Assembly: GCA_030633015.1 (NCBI GenBank)
Contig: DAOVTR010000032.1
Coordinates: forward strand, 1-9,853
DNA from: Bdellovibrionales bacterium
Lineage (GTDB): Bacteria; Bdellovibrionota; Bacteriovoracia; Bacteriovoracales; Bacteriovoracaceae
DNA length: 9,853 bases
Reading direction: 5' to 3'
Shown here: piece after piece, positions 1 through 5,085 of the stretch
How positions within the stretch are numbered: the first letter of the stretch is position 1
How the letters are laid out: each line of letters opens with the position of its first letter
Made by a program: the position numbers and the translations under genes
Notes under the pieces: model-generated
The model's database searches: none
Told to the model about the DNA's origin: nothing
The model's input: the letters and a program-made list of their open reading frames with translations, nothing else

Positions 1-371
1 CCACCAAGAACAATAATTAAAAGTAAACTATGAATAATAAATACGGACCGTGGAAAACCATCAAGTCTGGTGATTAAAAACATGACAAAAACAGAAGCAC
101 TCATGCCAAAGAAAACTGCTTTCATAATTCTAACGAGATCAGGAATGCTTGAAAACCGCCAAAGACCTCGATAAAGACCAAAAATAAGAAAAGAGATTAC
201 ATTTACAAATAAAATAACGAGTAAACTCAGATAGTAATTTTTCACTGTTTCTGGGAAGAAATCAAAATCAAAACGCAGACCAATTGCCAGAAAATAGGTA
301 ATTGCCACAGCGAAAATATCATAAATAAATATTACAAAACTTTTATATTTAGTTCTTATAAATTCAGGCAT
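1..371 (-). CDS. N-terminal part of a membrane-anchored nucleotide-sugar epimerase/dehydratase (CapD/PglF/WbpM-like), cut by the window edge
   Basis: Only the first 123 codons are in the window; the rest lies beyond position 1. The reading frame starts at an ATG (371-369) and begins MPEFIRTKYKSF. Hydrophobic segments lie at about residues 12-31 and 47-66, with two more after residue 84. The stretch FGLYRGLWRFSSIPDLVRI (about 64-82) is the hallmark cytoplasmic loop of the polysaccharide-biosynthesis CapD family, whose C-terminal Rossmann domain converts UDP-GlcNAc or related sugars to 4-keto-6-deoxy forms for glycan synthesis. That catalytic domain is not visible here, so the substrate cannot be named. 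A weak purine-rich AGAAGA lies upstream of the start. The gene points away from the WcaJ-type gene at 1951, and the two probably belong to one surface-polysaccharide locus now separated by inserted toxin-antitoxin debris. Confidence 0.85.
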   Translation of the reverse strand, partial: MPEFIRTKYKSFVIFIYDIFAVAITYFLAIGLRFDFDFFPETVKNYYLSLLVILFVNVISFLIFGLYRGLWRFSSIPDLVRIMKAVFFGMSASVFVMFLITRLDGFPRSVFIIHSLLLIIVLG

Positions 372-407
372 AATTAGTCTTCTATCATTGCAATTTAAGT
401 AGTGTAA

Positions 408-436
408 GTATTAAGCTTTTAAAGGTATTTTTTCAA
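408..436 (-). promoter_or_regulatory. possible promoter for the epimerase/dehydratase gene
   Basis: On the minus strand, TTGAAA (436-431) is followed after 17 bases by TAATAC (413-408), placing a transcription start about 30 bases before the ATG at 371. The -35 box is good (TTGAAA versus TTGACA) but the -10 box matches only in part. AT-rich DNA gives such pairs by chance, so this is a weak call. Confidence 0.25.
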
Positions 437-522
437 CTTAAATGATTCAAATTATAAATAAGAAATAGGCTGAGTAACGCACTGTAGCACTACGGGGGAG
501 CATAACACCTTTTACCATTTAT

Positions 523-1000
523 TTAGTCGGAGAAATCTGACAGCTTTTTTACTCTTTTTAAGATCAGATCATATTGACCAGAAACAGATCCTACTAGAAA
601 TCCATTTATGGCCTCAACTATTATTAAGTCGTTAAAAATTTTATCAAAGGACGTTCTAAGATAAGAAATAATAACATTATCTTTTCCAATAGATTCAAAA
701 TTCTTGGCATCAGAAAGTACGGCAACAATATCTTCAAGGTCACTACTAAACCTTGGATCTTTTATCCCTCGAGAAAAGAAAGCTTCTAATTTAGTTGCTA
801 AAAAATACTCTAAAGTGAAAATATAAATCTCTTGTCTATCTGGAAGAGAAAAACGATTTTTCTGTCGGACGAACTTCGTCTGCTGCGCCAATATCAAGAT
901 AGAGAGAAACAGTGGCTCCTCCGATAAAAACTACTTGATCTTTAAGATCTCCCAACCCCCTAGCAACCTCTTGAATCATTGCAATATTGTTAAAACTCAT
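523..1000 (-). pseudogene. AbiEii-like nucleotidyltransferase with internal deletion and frameshift
   Basis: Two frames together make one damaged gene. From the ATG at 1000-998 the first frame reads MSFNNIAMIQEVARGLGD and then VVFIGGATVSLYLD...DEVRPTEK, and stops at a TAG (838-836). The second frame carries the C-terminal half, including LPDRQEIYIF, then LEYFLATKLEAFFSRG and DLEDIVAVL, and ends at 523. In this nucleotidyltransferase family (AbiEii/DUF1814-like) EVRPT is normally followed by DDVD, the catalytic acidic motif, and about 60-80 more residues before the YFLATKLEAF segment. Those residues are missing here, so the active site is lost. The sum of the remnants is about 159 codons against a usual 200-plus. 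The start overlaps the stop of the upstream HTH gene by ATGA, typical of translational coupling in such pairs. Identification is by recalled family motifs. Confidence 0.75.
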
Positions 1001-1494
1001 ATCCGAAATCTCTTTTTAAGCTCTTTTCTTGCTAAATCTTGCTCTCTAACTTTACCAACCCTAATTGCGTCTACTAAAGCTAAAAGCTCATGTAGTTTTT
1101 GATCATTCAAGACTGCTTTAGGAAGATTTTTATAGAGAGGTTCAATACTCTCTCCCTTCATCTTTCCTTCTAGATAGGGCCATACATAGTTAGATTCTGA
1201 TACAAATTTTAAGCTTAATGGATTAGCACTATGAGAAGTTGGAATCCCACGCGAAATCCTTCCGGGTTTAACTGGAAATATATATTTCACAGCATTTACA
1301 ATTAAATCATAAAGGGCACTTCTTGCTGGTACCCTCTTGCTCTCATCAATCAAACCAGAATTAAAAAGTCTTTCTAATGCCTTCGATACTTCTGATTGAC
1401 TTAAAAAAAGAGATAAAGCGAGATCAACAACTCTCCATTCTTGATTTTTAAGAGATATAATTTTTAACAATATAACTAAGTCTTGAGGTTTCAT
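997..1494 (-). CDS. winged-helix/HTH protein, likely antitoxin-repressor of the damaged nucleotidyltransferase pair
   Basis: 165 residues from the preferred start at 1494 (MKPQDLVILLK). An upstream ATG at 1521 is open in frame but lies inside an inverted repeat and the likely promoter, so it is disfavoured. Residues about 20-52 (WRVVDLALSLFLSQSEVSKA and following) look like a MarR/ROK-like winged helix. The middle has a conserved-looking RGIPTSHS (about 82-89), followed by VWPYLEGKMKG and EPLYKNLP. The C-terminus is helical and basic (LLALVDAIRVGK...). I recall proteins of this layout sitting directly upstream of nucleotidyltransferases, with the GIPTSHS-type motif shared. The ATGA overlap with the next gene supports a pair acting like a type IV toxin-antitoxin system, in which the HTH partner would bind DNA and restrain the system. 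The partner is now broken, so this gene may be an orphan repressor. The precise family name is uncertain. Confidence 0.75.
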   Translation of the reverse strand: MKPQDLVILLKIISLKNQEWRVVDLALSLFLSQSEVSKALERLFNSGLIDESKRVPARSALYDLIVNAVKYIFPVKPGRISRGIPTSHSANPLSLKFVSESNYVWPYLEGKMKGESIEPLYKNLPKAVLNDQKLHELLALVDAIRVGKVREQDLARKELKKRFRI

Positions 1495-1500
1495 TACCTT

Positions 1501-1542
1501 ATTATAACACATATATTCCATATTCCAAATCAGAATATGGAA
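1501..1542 (-). promoter_or_regulatory. operator-like inverted repeat overlapping a promoter for the HTH gene
   Basis: A perfect 10-bp inverted repeat with a 7-base centre (TTCCATATTC-N7-GAATATGGAA) covers 1516-1542. On the minus strand a TATAAT lies at 1506-1501, and TTGGAA (1528-1523), 16 bases upstream, sits inside the repeat as a plausible -35. The expected transcription start falls at or near the A of the ATG at 1494, so the mRNA may be leaderless or nearly so. The layout fits autorepression by the HTH protein. The repeat is a direct sequence observation; promoter and repressor roles are inference. Confidence 0.6.
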
Positions 1543-1548
1543 AAAAAA

Positions 1549-1618
1549 GTGCCATGCACCTTACTATCAGCTCATTTTTCAAGCCAAAAATGGTCATTTA
1601 CGATGGTTATTGGTAAAA
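1549..1618 (+). repeat. left-end repeat, copy 1 (matches 3361-3430)
   Basis: This begins with GTGCCATGCACCTTACTATC, identical to the copy at 3361. It continues through CTCATTTT, GCCAAAA, TGGTC and ATGGTTATTGGT blocks shared by both copies, separated by substitutions and small indels. In the intact element this stretch is the leader upstream of the AbiEi gene. Confidence 0.8.
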
Positions 1619-1621
1619 AAA

Positions 1622-1674
1622 ATGAATGATGTAATTCAAGAAAAATTAAAAAATTTATAAGTTTTTTAAATTAA
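1622..1674 (+). pseudogene. head-to-tail relic of an AbiEii toxin gene
   Basis: The first ~26 bases (ATGAATGATGTAATTCAAGA and on) match the start of the intact AbiEii gene at 4120. The last ~27 (AAATTTATAAGTTTTTTAAA, then TTAA) match its end at 4945-4971. About 800 bp between them are gone. AAAA(C/T)TAAAA-type microhomology occurs at both deletion edges, which suits a slip or recombination deletion. What remains reads 11 codons and then a stop, so it is not functional. It shows that a second AbiEii-bearing element once stood here. Confidence 0.8.
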
Positions 1675-1878
1675 TTAAGCGACCTTCTTTCTTGCTTCCC
1701 AAAGATCATATTCTGCCTGCATTCTTACCCACATTTCTGCGGTAGTTCCAAGAACACTTTCAAGAACAATTGCAAAAGCCGGAGAAATACCGCGTTTAGT
1801 ATTAATAATCTCATTTATTTTTCTAGGAGAACAGCCATATAGACTGTCTCTAAGACTTTGCCTTGATGAATTTTTAAG
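1675..1878 (-). pseudogene. 5'-truncated HigA-family antitoxin
   Basis: The minus-strand frame open from 1878 to the TAA at 1677-1675 encodes SSRQSLRDSLYGCSPRKINE, then IINTKRGISPAFAIVLESVL, then GTTAEMWVRMQAEYDLWEAR and KKVA. The NxKRGISP and MWxxxQxxYDL signatures are those of HigA/VapI-type HTH antitoxins, which normally neutralise an upstream HigB mRNA-cleaving toxin. The N-terminal HPGEIL-type segment and a start codon are missing, a TGA lies just upstream in frame, and the right element end at 1905-1916 occupies the place where HigB would be. The 3' end abuts the AbiEii relic with no gap. I read this as a dead fragment. Confidence 0.85.
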
Positions 1879-1904
1879 TCAATTTTCTTAATAAAAGAAA
1901 AAAA

Positions 1905-1922
1905 GTGCATGGCACCTTTCTT
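1905..1922 (-). repeat. right-end motif of the decayed element
   Basis: GTGCATGGCACCTTTCTT is shared exactly with the right end of the intact element (5021-5038). It is the inverted form of the left-end motif at 1549. It supplies an in-frame ATG (1909) ahead of the WcaJ-type gene. Confidence 0.75.
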
Positions 1923-1950
1923 TTTATTTGAAATTAAAGTAAATAAACTC

Positions 1951-3327
1951 ATGCTTAAAAAACATGAAACAACTCTAAATATCCTTCAACAACTTCTAGA
2001 TATTATAATAATTCTAGGATGTTGGCTTATTTCGTATATCTTTAGATTTGATATTCTGCCCGAAGGACAACAGGGGCTTGAGGAGCTATTTTTAAAGCTT
2101 TCACCTGTACTTGTCATTGTAACACTGTTTTATTTTCATCAAAACGGACTATATAAATCACAACGCTTCAGCTCAAGATACAAAGAGATTGGAAGCCTTC
2201 TAAAGGCCAACACTCTAAGCGTTTTAGTTTTTATTATTCTACTATATTTTTTTGCACAAAATAGAGTTTCAAGAATAGCCATTGCCACATATTTTGCAAG
2301 CTCAAGTGTACTGCTTTTGGCCCTTAGAATATCTATCAGAAATTTTCTAAGACAGTTAAGAAGAAAGGGTAAAAACCTTCGTCATATTTTACTAGTCGGA
2401 AATGGCAGACAAGTTAGTGAGTATATTTTATCAGTGCGATCTTATAAAGATGCAGGAATCAATTTTGTAGGTTGGATCGACTCTGCTGGCAAACATGATG
2501 AGTTTAATATTTTAAATATTGATCTAAGTTTAAAAGAGGCACGCGAAAAATACTCTCCCGATACAATTATAATTGGATATAGTGGTGCTGATTATAAAAA
2601 AACAGATGACCTAATAAAAGAGAGTTATAACAACGTAATTTCTCTGCAAATCCTACCTGATCTTTCTTTTTCATTTGTAGGTCATCAAATTGAAGACTTC
2701 GCTGGAATTCCAATTCTAACTGTAAACCAGCCAAAACTTTCCGCTGTAGATCTTGCTATAAAAAGAAGTTTTGATTTTCTCTCTACACTTATAGGACTTC
2801 TGATTATCTCTCCAATACTTTTAACTCTTGCACTACTTGTAAAGCTAACTTCTAGCGGGCCAATCTTTTATGGACAGGAGAGGATGGGGCTTGATGGAAA
2901 AAGTTTTAAAATGTGGAAGTTTCGCTCAATGAAAATTGGAGCTGAAGATGGAACTGGCGCTGTTTGGGCCACCCAAAATGATGATCGTAGAACATCAATC
3001 GGAACATTTTTGCGTTCAACTTCACTTGATGAGCTACCACAGCTTTGGAATGTTTTAGTTGGGGATATGAGCCTCGTAGGGCCTCGACCTGAGCGTCCTG
3101 TTTTTGTAGAAAAATTTAAAGACAATATTCCCGCATATATGCTCAGACATAAAGTTAAAACTGGCATCACTGGTTGGGCCCAAGTAAATGGCTGGCGAGG
3201 AGATACCAGTCTAGAAAAAAGAATTGAATGCGATATTTTCTATATAAAAAATTGGTCAATATGGTTTGATATTAAAATTTTAATTCTTACTTTTTTTAAA
3301 GGTTTTATTAATAAGAATGCTTATTAA
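1951..3327 (+). CDS. WcaJ-type undecaprenyl-phosphate hexose-1-phosphate transferase (polyprenyl glycosylphosphotransferase)
   Basis: 458 residues from the ATG at 1951 (MLKKHETTLNIL), close to the usual ~460-470. An in-frame ATG at 1909 lies inside an inserted repeat and is probably not native. Four N-terminal membrane helices span about residues 10-130. A Rossmann-like CoA_binding_3 domain follows (HILLVGNGR, about 145-153). The C-terminal bacterial sugar transferase domain (about 270-458) has one membrane helix, KMWKFRSM (320-327), DELPQLWNVLVGDMSLVGPR (360-379) and GITGWAQVNGWRGDT (405-419). This family moves a sugar-1-phosphate, often glucose or galactose, onto undecaprenyl phosphate at the inner membrane to start exopolysaccharide, capsule or O-antigen units. 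The sugar cannot be told from sequence. No clear ribosome binding site is visible, and the upstream DNA is the decayed element, so native regulation may have been replaced. The last codons encode INKNAY. Confidence 0.92.
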   Translation: MLKKHETTLNILQQLLDIIIILGCWLISYIFRFDILPEGQQGLEELFLKLSPVLVIVTLFYFHQNGLYKSQRFSSRYKEIGSLLKANTLSVLVFIILLYFFAQNRVSRIAIATYFASSSVLLLALRISIRNFLRQLRRKGKNLRHILLVGNGRQVSEYILSVRSYKDAGINFVGWIDSAGKHDEFNILNIDLSLKEAREKYSPDTIIIGYSGADYKKTDDLIKESYNNVISLQILPDLSFSFVGHQIEDFAGIPILTVNQPKLSAVDLAIKRSFDFLSTLIGLLIISPILLTLALLVKLTSSGPIFYGQERMGLDGKSFKMWKFRSMKIGAEDGTGAVWATQNDDRRTSIGTFLRSTSLDELPQLWNVLVGDMSLVGPRPERPVFVEKFKDNIPAYMLRHKVKTGITGWAQVNGWRGDTSLEKRIECDIFYIKNWSIWFDIKILILTFFKGFINKNAY

Positions 3328-3353
3328 ACCAACCCCATATCACGCCCTTTTTG
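3307..3353. repeat. 47-bp direct repeat, intact copy spanning the old gene junction
   Basis: This stretch holds the last seven codons of the WcaJ-type gene (INKNAY plus stop), directly followed by a copy of the last ten codons of the gene at 6514-6912, read on the minus strand (QKGRDMGLV plus stop). The two stop codons overlap in TTAA (3324-3327). The first 21 bases recur exactly at 5051-5071 and the last 30 at 6514-6543. The flanks differ immediately outside, so the repeat has sharp ends. It looks like the undisturbed ancestral convergent junction. Confidence 0.9.
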
Positions 3354-3360
3354 TCGGGAA

Positions 3361-3430
3361 GTGCCATGCACCTTACTATCAACTCATTTTCTAGCCAAAA
3401 GTGGTCGTTTATCAATGGTTATTGGTTAAA
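3361..3430 (+). repeat. left-end repeat, copy 2 (matches 1549-1618)
   Basis: This is the left end and leader of the intact element, conserved with the decayed copy. It contains the GTGCCATGCACC core and a loose inverted pair, TAGCCAA (3392-3398) and TTGGTTA (3422-3428), matching at 6 of 7 positions. It probably contributes the leader or promoter region of the AbiEi gene, but no convincing -35/-10 pair was found. Confidence 0.8.
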
Positions 3431-3487
3431 AAACATGTTAATATTTACCAGTAGTGTCCGAAAAGCGATAGTAACTGGAACAAAAAG

Positions 3488-4123
3488 ATGAATTTTGCAT
3501 ATGGACTAAGAAAAATCATTAAGAGAGATATTTTTAGTCAACAGGACTTAAAAATTCTTTTATATCCAATGAGCGACGCTGCAATAAATAGTGGTGTTGC
3601 GAGGTCCCTTAAATCTAATGACTTTCTAAGACTTAAAAGAGGCCTTTTCTTATTTTCTAAAAATTTGAGAAAAGGCTCGATCTCAAAATTGTTAATCGCT
3701 AATAAGCTGTATGGACCAAGTTATGTATCATTTGAGTCAGCTCTTTCTTATCATGGACTAATTCCGGAGGCCGTCTATACAATCGCTTCAGCTTGCTTTC
3801 AAAGAAAAACTAAAATATTTTCCAATGAACTAGGTGACTTTTCCTATGATTATATTCCTACTGATCCATTCTTCATGGGAGTTATTAATAAAGAAGGAAT
3901 TTTAATTGCAACAGGCCTGAAAGCACTCTTTGATCTTATTTATATTCGCCGCAAGAGTTATCAGACTATTGATGAGTTAGAAGATGACTTAAGAATTGAA
4001 AAAAGTCTTCTTCAAAATGAAATTTCTAATTTTTCAAGTGCTGAAATTCAGACTCTTGCCAAATCATATAAGAAAAAAAATGTATATCAATTTTACGAAA
4101 TACTTGTAAGGACTTTTAAATGA
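3488..4123 (+). CDS. abiEi: AbiEi-family antitoxin (type IV toxin-antitoxin)
   Basis: 211 residues. The N-terminal ~60 residues form a probable winged helix (FSQQDLKILLYPMSDAAINS, then RSLKSNDFLRLKRGLFLF), where RLKRGLF is the typical AbiEi wing. The central YGPSYVSFESALSYHGLIPE (about 75-94) is the family signature, and GILIATGLKALFDLIYI (about 137-153) matches the usual AxxxKALxDLxYx block. In characterised AbiE systems this protein binds inverted repeats in its own promoter and counters the AbiEii nucleotidyltransferase without stable toxin binding. A GGA lies 8 bases before the ATG. Upstream, CCAGT (3448-3452) and ACTGG (3474-3478) form a small inverted pair that could be part of an operator. 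The stop overlaps the next start by ATGA, so the two genes are a coupled operon. Confidence 0.88.
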   Translation: MNFAYGLRKIIKRDIFSQQDLKILLYPMSDAAINSGVARSLKSNDFLRLKRGLFLFSKNLRKGSISKLLIANKLYGPSYVSFESALSYHGLIPEAVYTIASACFQRKTKIFSNELGDFSYDYIPTDPFFMGVINKEGILIATGLKALFDLIYIRRKSYQTIDELEDDLRIEKSLLQNEISNFSSAEIQTLAKSYKKKNVYQFYEILVRTFK

Positions 4124-4971
4124 AAGATGTAATTCAAGAAAAACTAAAATTATATGAATGTGAAACGAAAGAAGATGAGGAAAATGCAATTAAGGAAATC
4201 ACTCAAGAGATAGCTCTTTATGGACTAAAGGAAGCTGGTTTTTTTGAAAAAGTTTCATTTCATGGTGGAACATGTTTACGTATCATTCATGGGCTTGATA
4301 GATTTTCTGAAGATCTTAATTTTGTCCTTAAAGAAACTGATCCAGATTTTGACATCACTCCCTATCTTGAAAAAGCAATAAAAATTATGAACATCTACGG
4401 CTATAAGATTGAAGTTTCTGGTGAAGACAAAGCCGATAATAATGTAAAAACAAGATTCTTAAAAGATGACAGCATCAAAAAATTATTAAATTTTGAAAAC
4501 AAGTTAGATTTACGTAAAAAAATACAAATCAAAGTTGAAGTTGACATCAATCCTCCAGTAGGAGCTGTTAATGAAGGGAACTATTTAGACTTCCCAACTG
4601 ATTTTATGATTGCAACTCATGATATGCCGACTCTATTGTCTGGAAAATGTCATGCTTTACTTTGCAGAAACTATATTAAAGGAAGAGATTGGTATGATTA
4701 CTTATGGTACATAAGCAAGGGAACTAAAATAAATCTTAAAATATTTCAAGAGGCAATTAATCAACTTGGCCCATGGAAAGGTCAAAATATTACAGTGACA
4801 AGCAAGTGGTTAGAAGCGGAGTTAAAAAACAGAATCAAAACACTCGATTGGAATAATGTAAAAAAGGATGTTGAAAGATTTCTTAAGCCAAATAAGAAAG
4901 AAACGCTTGAGCTTTGGAGCGAAGATTTTTTCCTTAAAAAAACTAAAAAATTTATAAGTTTTTTAGATTAA
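4120..4971 (+). CDS. abiEii: AbiEii/AbiGii-family nucleotidyltransferase toxin (type IV toxin-antitoxin)
   Basis: 283 residues. Motif I reads FHGGTCLRIIHGLDRFSEDL and then NFVL: G49-G50-T51, R61, S63 and D65 are present, but the usual second acidic residue is N67 (SEDLNF rather than SEDLDF). Later family blocks are KVEVDINPP (about 138-146), SGKCHALLCR (174-183) and KGRDWYDYLWY (187-197), with the conserved K176, R189-D190 and D193. Characterised AbiEii/MenA-type toxins transfer nucleotides to cellular RNA such as tRNA, halting growth, sometimes as phage defence. The gene is translationally coupled to AbiEi by a 4-base overlap. The reading frame is undamaged and of normal length. Whether D-x-N still supports catalysis is uncertain; Asn at this place may occur in natural relatives. 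Confidence 0.9.
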   Translation: MKDVIQEKLKLYECETKEDEENAIKEITQEIALYGLKEAGFFEKVSFHGGTCLRIIHGLDRFSEDLNFVLKETDPDFDITPYLEKAIKIMNIYGYKIEVSGEDKADNNVKTRFLKDDSIKKLLNFENKLDLRKKIQIKVEVDINPPVGAVNEGNYLDFPTDFMIATHDMPTLLSGKCHALLCRNYIKGRDWYDYLWYISKGTKINLKIFQEAINQLGPWKGQNITVTSKWLEAELKNRIKTLDWNNVKKDVERFLKPNKKETLELWSEDFFLKKTKKFISFLD

Positions 4972-5016
4972 AAAAATTGTGACAACATTTATGAAGCAAT
5001 TGACATCTGCGACACA

Positions 5017-5035
5017 AAAGGTGCATGGCACCTTT
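5017..5035 (+). terminator. right-end hairpin of the AbiE element, possible terminator
   Basis: AAAGGTGC-ATG-GCACCTTT forms an 8-bp stem with a 3-base loop, followed by a pyrimidine-rich CTTCCCTTTCTTC. It lies 45 bases after the AbiEii stop. It is the most perfect copy of the element end motif, and the stem with T-rich tail could end the toxin operon transcript. The tail is interrupted by C, so termination strength is doubtful. Confidence 0.45.
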
Positions 5036-5050
5036 CTTCCCTTTCTTCGA

Positions 5051-5071
5051 ATTAATAAGAATGCTTATTAA
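5051..5071. repeat. first part of the second 47-bp repeat copy (orphan 3' end of the WcaJ-type gene)
   Basis: These 21 bases are identical to 3307-3327, the last seven codons of the WcaJ-type gene (INKNAY plus stop), but are not attached to any such gene. With the next base T, ATTAATAAG-AATG-CTTATTAAT also forms a hairpin. The repeat breaks off at TTAA, where the ATPase module begins, and resumes at 6514. Confidence 0.88.
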
Positions 5072-5085
5072 TAAAGACGGTATAA

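Larger units (their letters stand above)
1549..1916. mobile_element. decayed copy of the GTGCCATGCACC-bounded element, with toxin-antitoxin relics
   Basis: The left end GTGCCATGCACC (1549-1560) and the right end GTGCATGGCACC (1905-1916) are inverted copies of one motif. The first ~70 bases after the left end closely match the left end of the intact AbiE element at 3361-3432, with scattered substitutions and single-base indels. Inside are a 53-bp AbiEii relic and a truncated HigA gene on the opposite strand. The AbiEi antitoxin gene is absent. No transposase is visible. This fills the long gap between the HTH gene and the WcaJ-type gene. Exact outer boundaries are unclear because no flanking direct repeat was found here. 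Confidence 0.65.
3354..5050. mobile_element. AbiE toxin-antitoxin element with inverted ends and no transposase
   Basis: This is a 1,697-bp block between the two copies of a 47-bp direct repeat. It begins TCGGGAAGTGCCATGCACC, and its other end, read inward on the minus strand, begins TCGAAGAAAGGGAAGAAAGG and then TGCCATGCACC. The ends therefore form an imperfect terminal inverted repeat centred on GTGCCATGCACC. The cargo is an AbiEi/AbiEii pair; no transposase or integrase is encoded. The end motif also bounds the decayed element at 1549-1916, so it moves or moved as a unit. It resembles a REP-doublet or non-autonomous element mobilised in trans (RAYT-like enzymes are candidates), which is inference. 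Confidence 0.7.

Noticed and set aside
484..493. Palindrome GTAG-CA-CTAC followed by a GGGGG run, considered as a terminator or REP
   Set aside because: The stem is only 4 bp with no T-tract, and no second copy exists in the window to support a repeat family.
1909..1950. N-terminal extension of the WcaJ-type protein from the ATG at 1909
   Set aside because: That ATG is part of the inserted end motif, and family proteins begin close to the first membrane helix, as from 1951.
2868..3170. Open frame on the minus strand inside the WcaJ-type gene
   Set aside because: It is antisense to the conserved sugar transferase domain and has no family resemblance or ribosome binding site.
3307..3328. ATTAATAAG-AATG-CTTATTAA hairpin considered as an intrinsic terminator
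   Set aside because: The stem is almost all A/T, overlaps the last codons of the gene and has no following T-run.
3324..3353. 30-bp direct repeat considered as a tRNA-type att site
   Set aside because: It is the 3' end of a protein-coding gene, no tRNA or integrase is present, and it is better explained as part of the 47-bp duplication.
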